A DNA stretch of 64,000 nt from positions 38,640,001 through 38,704,000 of the forward strand of contig NC_059365.1 in assembly GCF_019703515.2 (NCBI RefSeq), written 5' to 3'. Under the pieces are notes generated by a model, which did no database searches, was not told the origin of the DNA, and worked only from the letters and a program-made list of their open reading frames with translations. The position numbers were made by a program, and so were the translations under genes. This document shows positions 1 through 11,340 of this stretch, piece by piece. The DNA is from Myxocyprinus asiaticus. Its lineage: Eukaryota > Chordata > Actinopteri > Cypriniformes > Catostomidae. Numbering within the stretch: position 1 is the stretch's first letter; each line of letters starts with the position of its first letter.

Positions 1-50
1 GCACGCAGGGGCCAAAGGTGGTGCTCCTGGACCACCAGGGTGGACATCAC

Positions 51-1132
51 CTACCCGAGAGACCGTGCCGTGACCTTTGTCGCCCGGAGAGCATGGTCGG
101 TCGCCGAGCGCAGTTCCTGCATCAATCCCGGGTCAGAACTACCCTCGTGCAGCTCTTTTAGTGCCTTGGCTTGGTGAACTTGCAGGAGAGCCATGGCGTG
201 CAGGGCGGAGGCAGCTTGTCCAGCGGCACCGTAGGCTTTAGCCATCAGGGACGACGTAAACCTACAGGCCCTGGACGGGATCTTCGGACGTCCATGACAG
301 GTGGCGACGCTCTGTGGGCACAAGTGCACCGCGAGCGCCTTATCCACCTTGGGATCACCAAATACCCCATGGCCGCCCCACCATCGAGGGTAGTGAGAGC
401 GGGGGAGCTGAAAGATCGGGATCGGGCAGTAAAAGGTGCCCCCCATGATCTTGTCAGCTCCTAATGCACTTCCGGGAAGAAAGGGACCGGGGCGGGGCAC
501 GGCCTTGAGCGGCGCTCTGGGCCCAGGAACCAATCATCGAGCTGTGAGGTTCAGGGGTTAGTGGAGGGTTCCACTCTAGCCTGACACTCGCAGCTGCCCA
601 GGAAAGCATGTACGTCATCTCTGCGTCAGCCTGAGACTGGGCGACCACACCCGAAGGAAGGAGCCCAGCAGAGGTGTCTGCGTCAGAGTGGATGAGCCCG
701 CTCTCTGATGCTGCGCTCGATAACTCATCGTCTTCCCGGGCTCCGAATAAGAGGTTGAACTCGCCGCGAGACGAGCCGGCGGTCTCATCTGAGAACCCAA
801 CTAGGGCAAGCGAGCGTGCTGGGGAATGGGAGGTCCGTGGGGGTTTACCCTCCCACTGAGGTCCCCAAATCGCCCTCAGTGTTAACCGGCACGGCCTCAT
901 ACCCGTAGGTAGAAGGACCAAGGCGGGGAGCCGCTGGGGTGGCTTGCTTTCTTACGAATGCAAGCCACAACCGCAACGTTGCCATGGTCATGTTCTTGCA
1001 ATGAGGACAAGTCCCATCCACAAACGATGTCTCCACGTGGGCAGCACCCAGACACGTAAGACAGCGATCGTGGCCGTCAGAAGCGGAGAAATAATGACCG
1101 CATCCAGGAATAACACACAAACGGAAAGGCAT
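51..1132 (-). pseudogene. DIRS1-like ORF1 (gag/LAP2alpha-like), frameshifted
   Basis: Three consecutive minus-strand reading frames (845-1132, 454-921 and 51-533) make up one broken ORF. The first piece starts with Met at 1132. It is cysteine/histidine rich, with paired Cys motifs (CLTC, then CPHC) in its first 50 residues, as in teleost DIRS ORF1 proteins. The last piece carries an Ala-rich helical stretch beginning SSLMAKAYGAAGQAASAL, which resembles the domain shared by DIRS ORF1 and vertebrate LAP2alpha. At least two frameshifts separate the pieces, so no full protein is made. The product is probably a nucleocapsid-like RNA-binding protein. This is inference from family resemblance. Confidence 0.65.
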
Positions 1133-1389
1133 CTTTAAAAAGACGTTCTGTGTGTGCTGCTCTTTTAGAAGGCAAATATTCTCTTTTTAGAATATACTCT
1201 CTTTGTTATTCTGCCGAAGTGCCTAGCGGCGTTCTCTGCACTCCACTGGTGCAGAGGGGGAGTAGCCGCTGAAATGCGCCGTAAAATCCAGCAGATGAGG
1301 TGAATAAACTCGCGGATGAATTCAGCTTCAATGAATAGAACCGCTCGGCTCCGAAGAGAAAATCTGAATGAGTGGTTGCATACCAGCTC

Positions 1390-1397
1390 CTTTTATA
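1390..1397 (-). promoter_or_regulatory. TATA box of the DIRS-like element
   Basis: The minus strand reads TATAAAAG here, about 260 bases upstream of the ORF1 start at 1132. It is flanked by GC-richer sequence, consistent with a pol II core promoter in the element's left terminal region. Confidence 0.55.
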
Positions 1398-1539
1398 GTG
1401 GCATGCAAATTCCACTCGCCAAATCCCACTGGCCTTTTTTCAAAGATCAGAGGTGTTTAGGGCTCCCAAGAGTGACCCCTAGTGTCACTACATCGACACA
1501 ACATCGAGTGAGTGACAGATAGGGAACCACTTTTTCTAT

Positions 1540-2102
1540 ACACACTTCAATATAGAGTAAAAAAAAATAAAAAAAAATTGTAGCCTATTAAGAAAACCTT
1601 ATTATAAACTAATCTACTGGATAATGCAGCAGCAAATTTATCAGTAATTACAGTAAAAATATTCAGTGAACATGAAGCCAGTTCTATTGGCACATTGTTT
1701 TTCCACACATTGTATGTGGACTGGATTCTTTAGTGGATTTCTTTTGTGTTCATTTTAGTTGTGATATGATTATCACATTATCATTACTGTAATGTAATAA
1801 TAATAAATACTGAAAATAATAATAATTATAAAAATAATAATAAAGTTATATTATACAATAATAATAACAATTCTGGCTTTTATTTTGGCAGGATATTCCA
1901 GGAAGAACTTTGAGCTGCGCTAAAAACAGTAGGTTTATGAGCATGCTGCTGCTACGAGTGTGTGTCAACAACAGAGAAGTGCCCATTAACGCAAGCACAC
2001 AGCGCTTGCAAACGATATACTTACTTATTAATTTAACCATATTAAATGAATCCTTTGCGATTCACAAAACTTTTGCATGGCTTCCAGAGACTTTGAACAT
2101 AA
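1540..2102. other. AT-rich spacer without a gene
   Basis: A-rich and TTA/ATA-rich sequence, including an A-rich run near 1558-1578 and an AATAAT-rich block at 1795-1870. No supportable coding sequence or transposon terminus is visible. Confidence 0.5.
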
Positions 2103-2110
2103 TACACGAG

Positions 2111-2957
2111 CAGGGTTGGGAGGGTTACTTTTGAAATGTATTCCACTACAGATTACAGAATACATGCTGTGAAATGTAATTTGTAACGTATTTTGTTAGA
2201 TTACTCAAGGTCAGTAACATATTCTAAATACTTTGGATTAATTCCTCAGCACTGGTAGATTTTTTCACATGTTTTGACTATAAAAACTCTGCCAGTACAG
2301 TAAGACAAAATGCACGTAAAAAATACATTCTCTGAAAAACCTAAATATCTTATGCAGTGTTGTTTCTAAAACAAGATCAATCAAACTGATCTTGTTTTAA
2401 GGAATTTTAGATATTTTTACAGGAAAACAATACAAAAATTATTATGAAGAATATGATTTTTGCCTTAAGATCAAAGGTCTTACTACAAAAAAAGAAATGA
2501 TGATCCAATGTGAATTTTCTTGATAAAAAAATATGATCGTGCTTGGTAACGTGCATGTAAAATGGCTAGAAATAGCATTTTAGCTTAGCATAAAGCTGAC
2601 AGTTTATACAAGTTTTATTTCTATTTCTTCTGCTCCAAACTTACTTCAAACTGACTTCTCTGTCTGCTCGTATGAATGTAACACATCATAAGAAAGTGTT
2701 TCACCGCTGTTCAAATGCACTTTGGATCACATCATTTAAATGTATAAATGTTTTCCATCTGAAAGGACTAAATATTAAATGAAACAAATGTCAATAAAAT
2801 GCAAAGTAATCTCTTCAGTAATCAAAATACTATTTGAATGTAACTGTATTCTAATTACCAATGATTTAAATTGTAACTGTAGTGGAATACAGTTACTTAT
2901 ATTTTGTATTTTCAATACGTAATCCTGTTACACGTATTCCGTTACTCCCCAACCCTG
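2111..2957. mobile_element. Non-autonomous hAT-type element (847 bp)
   Basis: The ends are inverted: CAGGGTTGGGAGGGTTAC on the left, and the right end read backwards gives CAGGGTTGGGGAGTAACG. The octamer TACACGAG lies directly on both sides (2103-2110 and 2958-2965). That is a perfect 8-bp target-site duplication, the hAT signature. Subterminal sequence keeps some further symmetry (repeated GTAATCT/GGAATACA-like motifs). There is no transposase ORF, so mobility would need an enzyme from elsewhere. A perfect hairpin lies inside at 2368-2398. Confidence 0.88.
2368..2398. repeat. Perfect 12-bp hairpin inside the hAT element
   Basis: AAAACAAGATCA (2368-2379) is followed by a 7-base loop and its exact complement TGATCTTGTTTT (2387-2398). 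Confidence 0.8.
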
Positions 2958-3212
2958 TACACGAGTCATATGGACTACTTTAATTGTGCTTTTATGCTTC
3001 TTTAATGTCATATTGGAGCTTGACATTAACGGCTATGACACACAATAACACACATATCAGAGAACTGGAAAATGCTCTTTATTAATGCACTAATGACCAA
3101 GAGAGCGATCACTTCACTTCTGGGGATGTGAACTTTAATATTCAACATAAACAATGCTTTTTCGCCATGTGAGTGTTTCTGTTACCGGATTTTAAAGTAA
3201 CAGTTTCTTTTA

Positions 3213-3320
3213 AAAATTTCGGCCAAGATTTCAGCCTTTTTTTTCTCTTTCCACTGAAAACTGAAAATAGCATTTTCGGCTGAAATTGTTCAGCTGCCGA
3301 AATTTTGGTGCATCCCTACA
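3213..3320. repeat. Small foldback repeat with a hAT-like terminus
   Basis: AAATTTCGGC near 3215 and GCCGAAATTT near 3297 face each other, with further pairing between TTTCAGCC and GGCTGAAA inside. The right end read backwards begins GGGATGCACCAAAATTTCGG, like the termini of common fish hAT-type elements. No clean TSD was found, so this is probably a remnant. Confidence 0.5.
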
Positions 3321-5165
3321 TCCAACTGTTGTTTCTGACTCAACCAATAAATGTGTTCCACTGCATGGACATCTTTTCCAAAATGGTTTTACTGGAAAAC
3401 TCTTTGCAGCCATTTCATGCCTTGCAAACCCTTAACGCCTCATTCTTCAGACTTCTCCATTGCCGGGCCGCAATGAAGTTCTCTGTGTCTTGCCCCAATG
3501 CAGTAATCTCTGGGTTTGAGTTCATATTTCCTCAGTCTGTTGTGGCTCATATTTTTGGTTGTGTTATGTCAGGACCACCACTGATGACAGGAATGCAAAC
3601 GAGGGCCTATGGAGCACATGTCTTTCCTTCCAGAGAAAACTGACAGCGTGACCCCCAGAGGGTGTTAGTGAAGCGTAGTGCACAATGCGTATGGTGGGAG
3701 GACTGGAGGGGATTGAGTCTTAAACATGACTTTAAAATCAGACTGCTTTTGAAAACACCGCAAGGGTTTGTGATCTGTTTAAACTGAGACGAGCCAAAAT
3801 AGTTTTCACAGTCTAAGGTTTAAAATTGAAGCAAAAAACGTAAATTAGATTTTGTACATTTTTTAAACAGAATTTGACTGGCGCTTAGCCGTGTAAAGCT
3901 TGCCACCACAATGCTAGGGTGTTATGGGTTGTTGCAAGGGCATTGTTATGTGGTTGAAACTGTTTTTGAGTGGTTGAACGATTTTGGCCACAATTTTGCC
4001 ATCTGAGCAAATTTCCAGGATAATAAAAGATTTCACTTGTCGTGGGGCATAATCTTCAGTCTTGATCAATAAATGTGACATGTTCACCTATGACCAATTA
4101 ATTGCCTTTGCGATGAATCTTAGCCTCCGATGAAGTTCTGGCAGTGTCTGAAATTTTTCATCACAGTCATGCAGTGGCTGCTCTTTCGACGGGCAGATGA
4201 GATAAAACACCCAGTCAGCGCTGTCAGTCGGTACAATTGGGACCAATATCTTTGCTACAATGTGTATTGTTCAGTCTGACATAATATCACACAGTGTGCC
4301 ATGGCTTTTACCAAAGATCTTACTGTGATTATATCGTACAGTCTGACAAGCAACAATCGTAAAGGACCGTAAAAATCATAAAAAAGTGCACCCAACTAAC
4401 CCTAAGTATGAACAACAGAAAGTATTTTTAGGACAAGTACAATGGTAATAAAATGGTATTCTTTAAAGCACCTTGGTGTAGCATCCCTGTAATCGTCTCA
4501 ATTCTTTTATTGACATTGGTATTGGCTTCTGCCCAGTCATTGTCATTTCATGCCTGTCCTCTTTCTCTGACTGAACCCACATTTGGAACTGTAGGCTGTG
4601 GGGGTTTTCAAAACGTGGGAAGCACCCGTGTAGCAGCAAGAACCCACCCCCTTAAAAAGCCTTAGGAAAATATGTTCTGAATTATCAACCCTGCCCCCTA
4701 CTTTCTAACCAAACTGCACTCTCATGTCTCCCAGTAATATAAAAAAAGACACTGCTCCCATGCCAAACAATCCCAAACATGCTGCCATTAGTGTGTGTCA
4801 GAAAGCGCTCCAAGCCACACAGATAGCTCTTTGCCCTTATTTAGGACTGAACTGATGCTCCACCTCCAATTATACCACAAATCACTAAATGCTCACTGAA
4901 TAAGCAAATGGACAACTCCTCTCCAATTCTAGCCCCATATCTGAAGATGTGTACTTCCCTACCATATAGTACGCAAAAAAACCCCAAGCATGTCAAATGA
5001 GAAGGATGTCCAAATACTCGGTATTCATGAAAAAGAGAACAAACCTACTGTACTGCATTGGCTGAGATTCTGAAGTGTGCAAGGCCACGGGAACTGAGAT
5101 ATCACCATATTCAAAAAGTTCTTAAAAAACAGCAGAGAACAGTGAGTCAGCTTTTTTGTCAAGTG
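3321..5165. other. No gene recognised; mostly unclassified intronic-type DNA
   Basis: Short reading frames occur (for example a 70-codon frame at 4453-4665 with a hydrophobic start), but none resembles a known protein or shows splice context. The sequence around 3890-3980 has GTTGCAAGGG / CACCACAATGCTA motifs that recur in degraded form near 46060-46160, suggesting a diffuse repeat. Confidence 0.4.
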
Positions 5166-5168
5166 TAA

Positions 5169-5581
5169 AGGTGTGGTCACACATATCTTTGCATGGCGAA
5201 ATTCCTTGGGCGAAGATGACATGGGCGGATGCTGAGCGCTTTTGAAATCGGCAAAAAAACAAAAAAGTGCCAAACAGCCTCTTTTTAATGCTGCACTTCA
5301 TACTCTGGCAGTGAAGTTGAAAAGAAACTCGCCACTAAAATGATATCCTTGTCTATTGTGTATATTCAGTGTCACTGTGTATGAAGTAACGCCCACTCAG
5401 AGGTCACTGCCAAACCAAGCAACTTCCTATTGGTCAACGCCGTTAAAGTTCACCTCAAAGTTCACCAAACCTTAACTCCACGCGAAATCCATGAGGGGAA
5501 ATTCTTCACCGTCTGATTCCCAATGACATGACTATTTCGCCCATGAAATTTCACCGTGCAAAGGTATGTGTGAGCGTGCCT
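5169..5581. mobile_element. PIF/Harbinger-type MITE (413 bp)
   Basis: The terminal inverted repeats are about 25 bp with 20 matches. The left end begins AGGTGTGGTCACACATATC and the right end read backwards begins AGGCACGCTCACACATACC. TAA flanks both sides (5166-5168 and 5582-5584), fitting the 3-bp TWA duplication of PIF/Harbinger elements. There is no coding capacity. Confidence 0.75.
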
Positions 5582-5584
5582 TAA

Positions 5585-7440
5585 GTGCTAAAAGTACCAA
5601 GAAAGTTGTTATTCATAGTTAAGATGTACTTTACAGGCCTGAGTAAATTATTTGCACGTTTTTAGAATGTCATAGGTCAACAGACATACAGATCAAAGGA
5701 CAATGCCAACATGGCAGATGTACTATAGTACGTTCGGGAATATACTTGTATTACACACCTGTATAATGAGGTGTTTCTTCAACTTCAGGCAATTTCATGT
5801 GCCAGAGGTTGATTTTTGTTAAAATTGCAGATGTCAACGAGAGTTGTTCCTGTCCAGAAGTGCGTGTGAAGTGCTTCTCAAGCGCTCTGATGTGCGCGCC
5901 TGCACCAAACTCCCGCAAAAATATAAACGAAGAAATATAAACTTTGTTAGTGAACGCAAAGCGCTCCAGCTTCACTTTAAATGATCGTGTAATGGCAAAT
6001 GTTCCTGGTTATAGCGGGTTCATACAAGCAATGTTAATGACACGCAGTGACACAGAGGAGGAAACACACACTTAGCCTACTTTATATCTGTGGAGTGATA
6101 AAATTATGAAACGAAATCTCAGGTTTTGCTTTATGAGAAATAAGGACTCGTGGGTATAAAAAAAAAAAAAGAGCATTAAAATAACGTATGAAAGTGAAGA
6201 AATTAGGACAGATATATTTTACTATTGCATAATATAATATATATATATAAAAAAAATTATATTAGATTTTTTGAAAAAAATATAAAAACATCAGGGTATG
6301 TAAAATTAACCAAAACTAAAATTAACCAAAATGAGACATATTTTAAGTATTTAGAAATATTTTGATATTTAAAACACTATTGTTCATGTCATTCATAAGT
6401 TTTTTTAAAGCCTTAAGGAAATCATATATCCCTATTTTATTTTTTGTTTTATATATTTGAAGTTAAATCCCTAAAAATAACTTCTTAAGGTGTATGAAGC
6501 ACACATGCACCTTAAAAAATATGAGAATTTATATGACATTACTTGTCATAGCCCTAAAACAGAACAATTAATTGTCAGCCAAAATTCATAATTGTGACAG
6601 CCCTACCACCACACCAAACAATTTTGCCCATACAGTAATAAAGTTTTTTTTAAAGTTAGTGTCCTTGATACCACAAAGTCAACAAAAGTGTAAGTGAAGA
6701 GCATGCTTGAGATGAGACATGTAAGTGATGTTTAAAGAAACCAAAGAAAATTCAAGTTAATGTCACTTGTGAGCAGAATATTTTTATTGGCCATCATTTC
6801 CAATCAAGTCAATTGTGTGGCACTGGCCTCAAGGTTAAACAACTAAGCAACAATGAAAACAGTCAGGGGTTTAATCCTCAGCTGAAGTCATGTAATTCCA
6901 TGCCATTGTACTTTCTTGATCTAGGTACTTTCACTTGGTGGTGTTCTATAGCAGTGTTTCTCAATTCTGCTCCAGGGACCACAAGCACTGCACATTTTTT
7001 ATGTCTTCATTATCTAACGCATTTGTTTCAACTCAACTCAATAGTAGATTGCTCCATGACCTGAACTGGTGATTAACACCATAGCACCATGGAATTGTCA
7101 AACACCTAAAGGCATTTTCACACTAGACATTTTGGGCGGAGCCAGTTCTGTTTGATGTCAGAGCTCGGTTTGTTTGGCCTCCTGGTGGAGTGTGCCCGAA
7201 GCCCCAAGGGGGGCGGCACGTCCTGGGCGTGGTATGCCAAAGCCAGAGACTCCCATCCAGCGCCTGTCATGTACACAATCATGAGTATATTAACATATGA
7301 CCACCCATGTTTACATATCATTGGCTATCAGCATTCAGAACCCAGATGAATGGCATTGTGAACTACGCTGGTATGCATAGGTTATTGGTAATTTTTATGT
7401 GGTCTTAAAAATACAGTAGCAAAAACAGTCAGTTTGGTTC
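5585..7440. other. AT-rich DNA with short interspersed repeat fragments, no gene
   Basis: Contains A/T runs (6158-6172, 6235-6262). A segment at 6950-7080 (GCAGTGTTTCTCAATTCTGC onward) resembles a common cyprinid interspersed repeat, and a GC-richer segment at 7115-7270 may be a further repeat fragment. No exon-like frame was recognised. Confidence 0.4.
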
Positions 7441-7827
7441 CAGGGCCTGAAATTTGGCATGGGATTGCGGGTATTGCACAATTTTAATCATTCCCGCAAG
7501 CTCCACGTTCATAGCACGGGAAATTCCCGCACAATTTCATTCAATTTACAGTGCAGCTGTGAATTATTAAACCAATAGATACAGATTAACAAATCAAATC
7601 AATCAACGTGTTTTTGTATCAGACTGTAATTCCAGAAGATGCGTGAATAAATCTGCTCTATCTCGCCCTCTCTCTCACGTGCAGCTGTCAATAGCGTGTT
7701 TGAGCACTTGTTGAGTTTAGTGTAAGTGCATGCAGTGAGGGAGCACTTTTAATTACTGAACATAAGATGTTACAGATGTATAAACCTTTCTAAACCTGTT
7801 AATTCGACATGCAAATGGTGTTATAGC

Positions 7828-7945
7828 AGGGGCGTAAATTCCGGGGGGAGGTAACCCCCCAATAATCCAAACAAGCCATTACAACCCTTCCATTATTTAT
7901 ACCATGATCAATGGAAACATGTAAATGCTTCACGCTGCAACCCAA
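7828..7945 (+). repeat. 5' segment of a CAGGGGCGTA repeat family, copy 1
   Basis: About 115 bases are shared with 58869-58983: an opening CAGGGGCGTA, a GGTAACCCCCC block, TATTTATACCATGATCAAT, and TGCTTCACGCTGC. The two copies are in the same orientation 51 kb apart. The end sequence suggests a hAT-type element. Confidence 0.65.
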
Positions 7946-8052
7946 TGTTCAAGCCAAATCTACGCCCTTGCGTTATACAGTGCCATTAGCGAGCGACGCG
8001 ATAAAACTATCGCTCCTGTTTATAATTAACAAAGCTGTTAACGAGTTCCATC

Positions 8053-9010
8053 CAGGGACGGAAATTAACGGGGGCTCTGGGCAAAAATGCCCCCTAAAAT
8101 CAAATTATCGGGGCAAAAAATGCCCCTGCAAAGACTTCCTGTTTTTTTATTCATAACATCTGATATAGTTCCAAATACATGCATCGCGATCTTCATTGGA
8201 ATTTTCGCTGAACATTATTTGTTTCTTGCCGTCCATTGTGCAGATGTTGTCGAGTCAGTGGTGGATGCTCGTGCCATAAACGCGCACAGATGGGCACTCC
8301 GTTTCACACACTCCGCATCAGTTTGGTGTCGTGCTCATGCACTAAATTATGTGACAGTTCGGACCATCTATTCAAAATATACTGTCCTAGTGACACTGTG
8401 CTATTGCCTACTGTCCTGCCCATCAGCTCTAACTTATGCATCTGTCTGTCTGAAAAGTCTCCTCACCAGCTAGAAGCCAAAAGTGCGGGAGGGAATTATT
8501 TAGTTAATCAGGTCTGAGAGAACACAAAATATAATGTAACCAAATGTTACAATGTAGTTAGTAATAATATTAACAAAAATAATATCTGGATAAATAGCCT
8601 TGATGTTAAATAAAACATTACTAATGATACAATAATAATTTTACATTAACCACGTTTAGTGTATGAATCAAATCTCTGACTAATTTTCATTGTGAAATGT
8701 TGGAGTGGCATGAAGGAGTTGCCAAGTTTTTTAAGCTCCTAATTCCAAACCTGTACAAATGCTGTCATCTCCTCTGTGTCAGTGCATTAGTTTTGTAGGC
8801 TATGTTAATTTAATAGCCAAAACATCTGGAAATATGTGAATGAAAAAAATGGGTTGTTTCCTTAACAATGCACATATGCAATGTACAGATCGTGTAATTT
8901 TGTAATTATTGAAACATGCCATTTTTTAAATTGAATTGTTTAAATTATAACATAAAGGATGACAGGGTCATTTTATAAGGTTAGAATAGAAAAACGTTCT
9001 AATAAAATTC

Positions 9011-9041
<31 letters not shown>

Positions 9042-9102
9042 CAAAAGATGCCCCTGGAAATCAAATATAGCCCCTTAATGGAAAAGTTCATTTCTGACCC
9101 TG
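8053..9102. mobile_element. Non-autonomous hAT-type element (1050 bp)
   Basis: The ends match as inverted repeats: CAGGGACGGAAATTAAC on the left, CAGGGTCAGAAATGAAC when the right end is read backwards. GTTCCATC flanks both sides exactly (8045-8052 and 9103-9110), a perfect 8-bp duplication. The interior holds a long A-run (9013-9038) and CCCC-rich subterminal motifs on both arms. Reading frames near 8087-8517 have no recognised homology. Confidence 0.88.
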
Positions 9103-9263
9103 GTTCCATCTGACCTATACAGGAATTGAGAAAGTAGCCCCCCGTGAGATTTAGGTGAGTATGTTGTAAAATTTTGGATGTTTTAGTGTTACGAGATTTA
9201 TTCCCCCCACCCCAAAGTGCATAAATCCCCCATATGAGCCGTAGAAATGAATTTCAGGCCCTG

Positions 9264-10414
9264 AGTTCAGAGAGAGGGTGGAAAATGGCCATGTAAAACT
9301 AAACAACTGCTTCTTGTGCAAGAAACCTTGACTAACACAAGTGGATTTCAGGTGAAAAAAGCTACACAGTTGTTGAATATGGCCCATTGAAATTAAAGCA
9401 ATGAGAATTTAAAAACTTACATGTGGATTTTGCATGTACACTGAACACCAGGAGAGCAAACCATGTGTACACTCTATAAGTCAGAGCTAATGCCAGGCTG
9501 CTGCCAATGAGGCCAGGCCTCTGGACTCCTCCTGCCCTAGCCCAATTTCAGCAAACAGTGAACAATTATGGCCCTTTATGAAATAAATACACAGCACAGA
9601 ATGACCTCTGCCAAACCACAACTCAATAGCCTCAGCCCAAAGCTCAACACCATACAGGAAGTAGTTCAGCATTGATTAGGTACCTGAGCTCAGCGTTCTC
9701 AACATACTACGCAGCCCAGTGTATCTTTTGCCAGATGTATGTTTAAGAGTTCTGTACATATAATGAATGTGGAATAATATGATTATAAATTATAGATAAG
9801 AGAACAAATAAACTACTGGCATGGAGTTCACAGTATATTAAGCCATGCATGGTAGCGTAAGGCAGAATCATCCAAAGTAATGAAGATTTGGTATTTTTTT
9901 CTTCTCTGAAGCAGCACTGCCCTACACACAACATCGAGGACACAACTGTTTTTGAAACATTTTTTTTTCTCATCATATTTTTCTCAACAGTATGCTTTAA
10001 AATCATTTGATTATCATCATGATGCATTTTTTTTTTATCTTGTCATCGCTGACGAAATAAAAAACCCCTTCATCAACGAATATTTTCGTCAGTAATTTCG
10101 TTGACGAGATTAACGCTACGTCTGACACAAATATACATTGACCAACAATTAAAAAATACCTTGGGCTGTCAATCAATAACATTTTATAATTAAATTAATT
10201 ACATGACCTGCTGATTAATTAATACCAATTACTTGCTTACTAATATTTGCTGACAAAGGCCCCCTAAAAATTATAATTCAACACAAATACATAACTTGTA
10301 TACACAGACTTGCATTCAGTCTGCAATGTTTTTAATTGTCAGTTTATGTACACAGTCAGATGGACACTTTTGGATCATCTCACTAGTTTTCAGCATCAGA
10401 AACACCGTTTTTAG
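9264..10414. other. No gene; degraded repeat fragments
   Basis: The block 10030-10125 contains TTCGTTGACGAGATTAACG and related TTCGTCAG motifs typical of a decayed fish DNA-transposon end. The stretch 10155-10250 resembles the ATTAATTA-rich interior of the hAT MITE at 21984. The rest is unclassified. Confidence 0.35.
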
Positions 10415-10747
10415 TAGCGATGGGCATTTTGTAGTAATTTTGTAGTCGAGTACTCTAACTCACAAAAAAAAAAAAAAAAAAAGTAATTGGTTACTTGTTA
10501 ATTAAAATTACGTTAAAAATAACAAGTATGACATGTAAGAACAGTTTCAAAATAAGTTAACTTCAACAAACTACACTTTATATTTTTGGAAAAAAAATTT
10601 ATGAACAACATGTATTTATAAAAATGGAGAAAAAACAAAACATTTGCACTCACCCGGAGCTTACACAGAAACCAATACTGATGGCATTAGAATAATGCAC
10701 ATATACAAACTCTGATTCTACATAAAGGCCATCACATTTTTATCATT

Positions 10748-11340
10748 AGGGACCAAGCACAAAAGGTGCATAGCCCCTATTGTATCTGTTAGTATTATTA
10801 TTAGGGGCTGAGCACCGAAGGTGCGTAGCCCCTATTGTATCCACTGGTATCATTATTAGGGCACAAGCACTGAAAGTGCAGAGGCACTTTTGTTCTTCCA
10901 AGGATTATTATTATTCTTATTTTTAGGGCCCAAGCACTGAAAGTTCAGAGGCTCTATTGTTCTTCTTAAGATTATTATTATTATTATTAGGGCCCAAGCA
11001 CTGAAAGTGTAGAGACCCTATTGTTCTTCTAAGGATTATTATTATTATTATTATTATTATTTTTAGGGCCCAAGCACTGAAAGTTCGGAGGCTCTATTGT
11101 TCTTCTAAAGATTATTATTATTATTAGGGCCCAAGCACTGAAAGTTCGGAGGCTCTATTGTTCTTCTAAAGATTATTATTATTATTAGGGCCCAAGCACT
11201 GAAAGTGCAGAGACCCTATTGTTCTTCTAAAGATTATTATTATTATTAGGGCCCAAGCACTGAAAGTGCGAAGACCCTGTTGTTCTTCTAAGGATTATTA
11301 TTATTATTTTTAGGGCCCAAGCACTGAAAGTAGCACCTGA
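10748..11340 (+). repeat. Ten tandem ~60-bp units of a repeat-family 5' end
   Basis: Unit starts lie at 10748, 10803, 10858, 10925, 10989, 11065, 11127, 11187, 11248 and 11312. Each begins AGGGCCCAAGCACTGAAAGT or a variant, runs through CTATTGTTCTTCTAA, and ends in a TTATTA microsatellite. Spacing is 55-76 bp and varies mainly with the length of the TTA run. The last unit runs into a full-length body. Confidence 0.85.

Larger units (their letters stand above)
1..1530 (-). mobile_element. DIRS1-like retroelement, 5' part, cut by the window edge
   Basis: This is the promoter and leader plus most of the first ORF of a minus-strand element. Read on the minus strand, it begins near 1530 with a terminal segment containing CACTAGGGGTCACTC, followed by a TATA box, a leader, and an ORF start at 1132. 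The translated pieces look like the gag-like first ORF of teleost DIRS1 elements, a tyrosine-recombinase retroelement group. The reverse transcriptase and recombinase ORFs would lie to the left, outside the window. The class is assigned by recognition, and no second terminal repeat is visible. Confidence 0.7.
7441..9263. repeat. Composite of hAT-like termini around an intact insertion
   Basis: CAGGGCCTGAAATTT opens at 7441, and its complement AATTTCAGGCCCTG closes at 9263, as expected of the two ends of one element. No matching 8-bp duplication was found. A second family end, CAGGGGCGTAAATTCCGG, opens at 7828 and recurs at 58869. The hAT element 8053-9102 lies inside. The order of events is inferred from nesting. 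Confidence 0.45.

Noticed and set aside
4453..4665. 70-codon frame with a hydrophobic, signal-peptide-like start
   Set aside because: No homology recognised, no splice context, and composition matches random AT-rich DNA with one TTG/CTG-rich stretch.
8087..8517. Overlapping 128- and 93-codon frames
   Set aside because: They lie wholly inside a non-autonomous hAT element and resemble no transposase.
10748..11340. Possible CRISPR-like array because of regular ~60-bp repetition
   Set aside because: Units are contiguous copies ending in variable TTA microsatellites, with no unique spacers, in a vertebrate-type genome.
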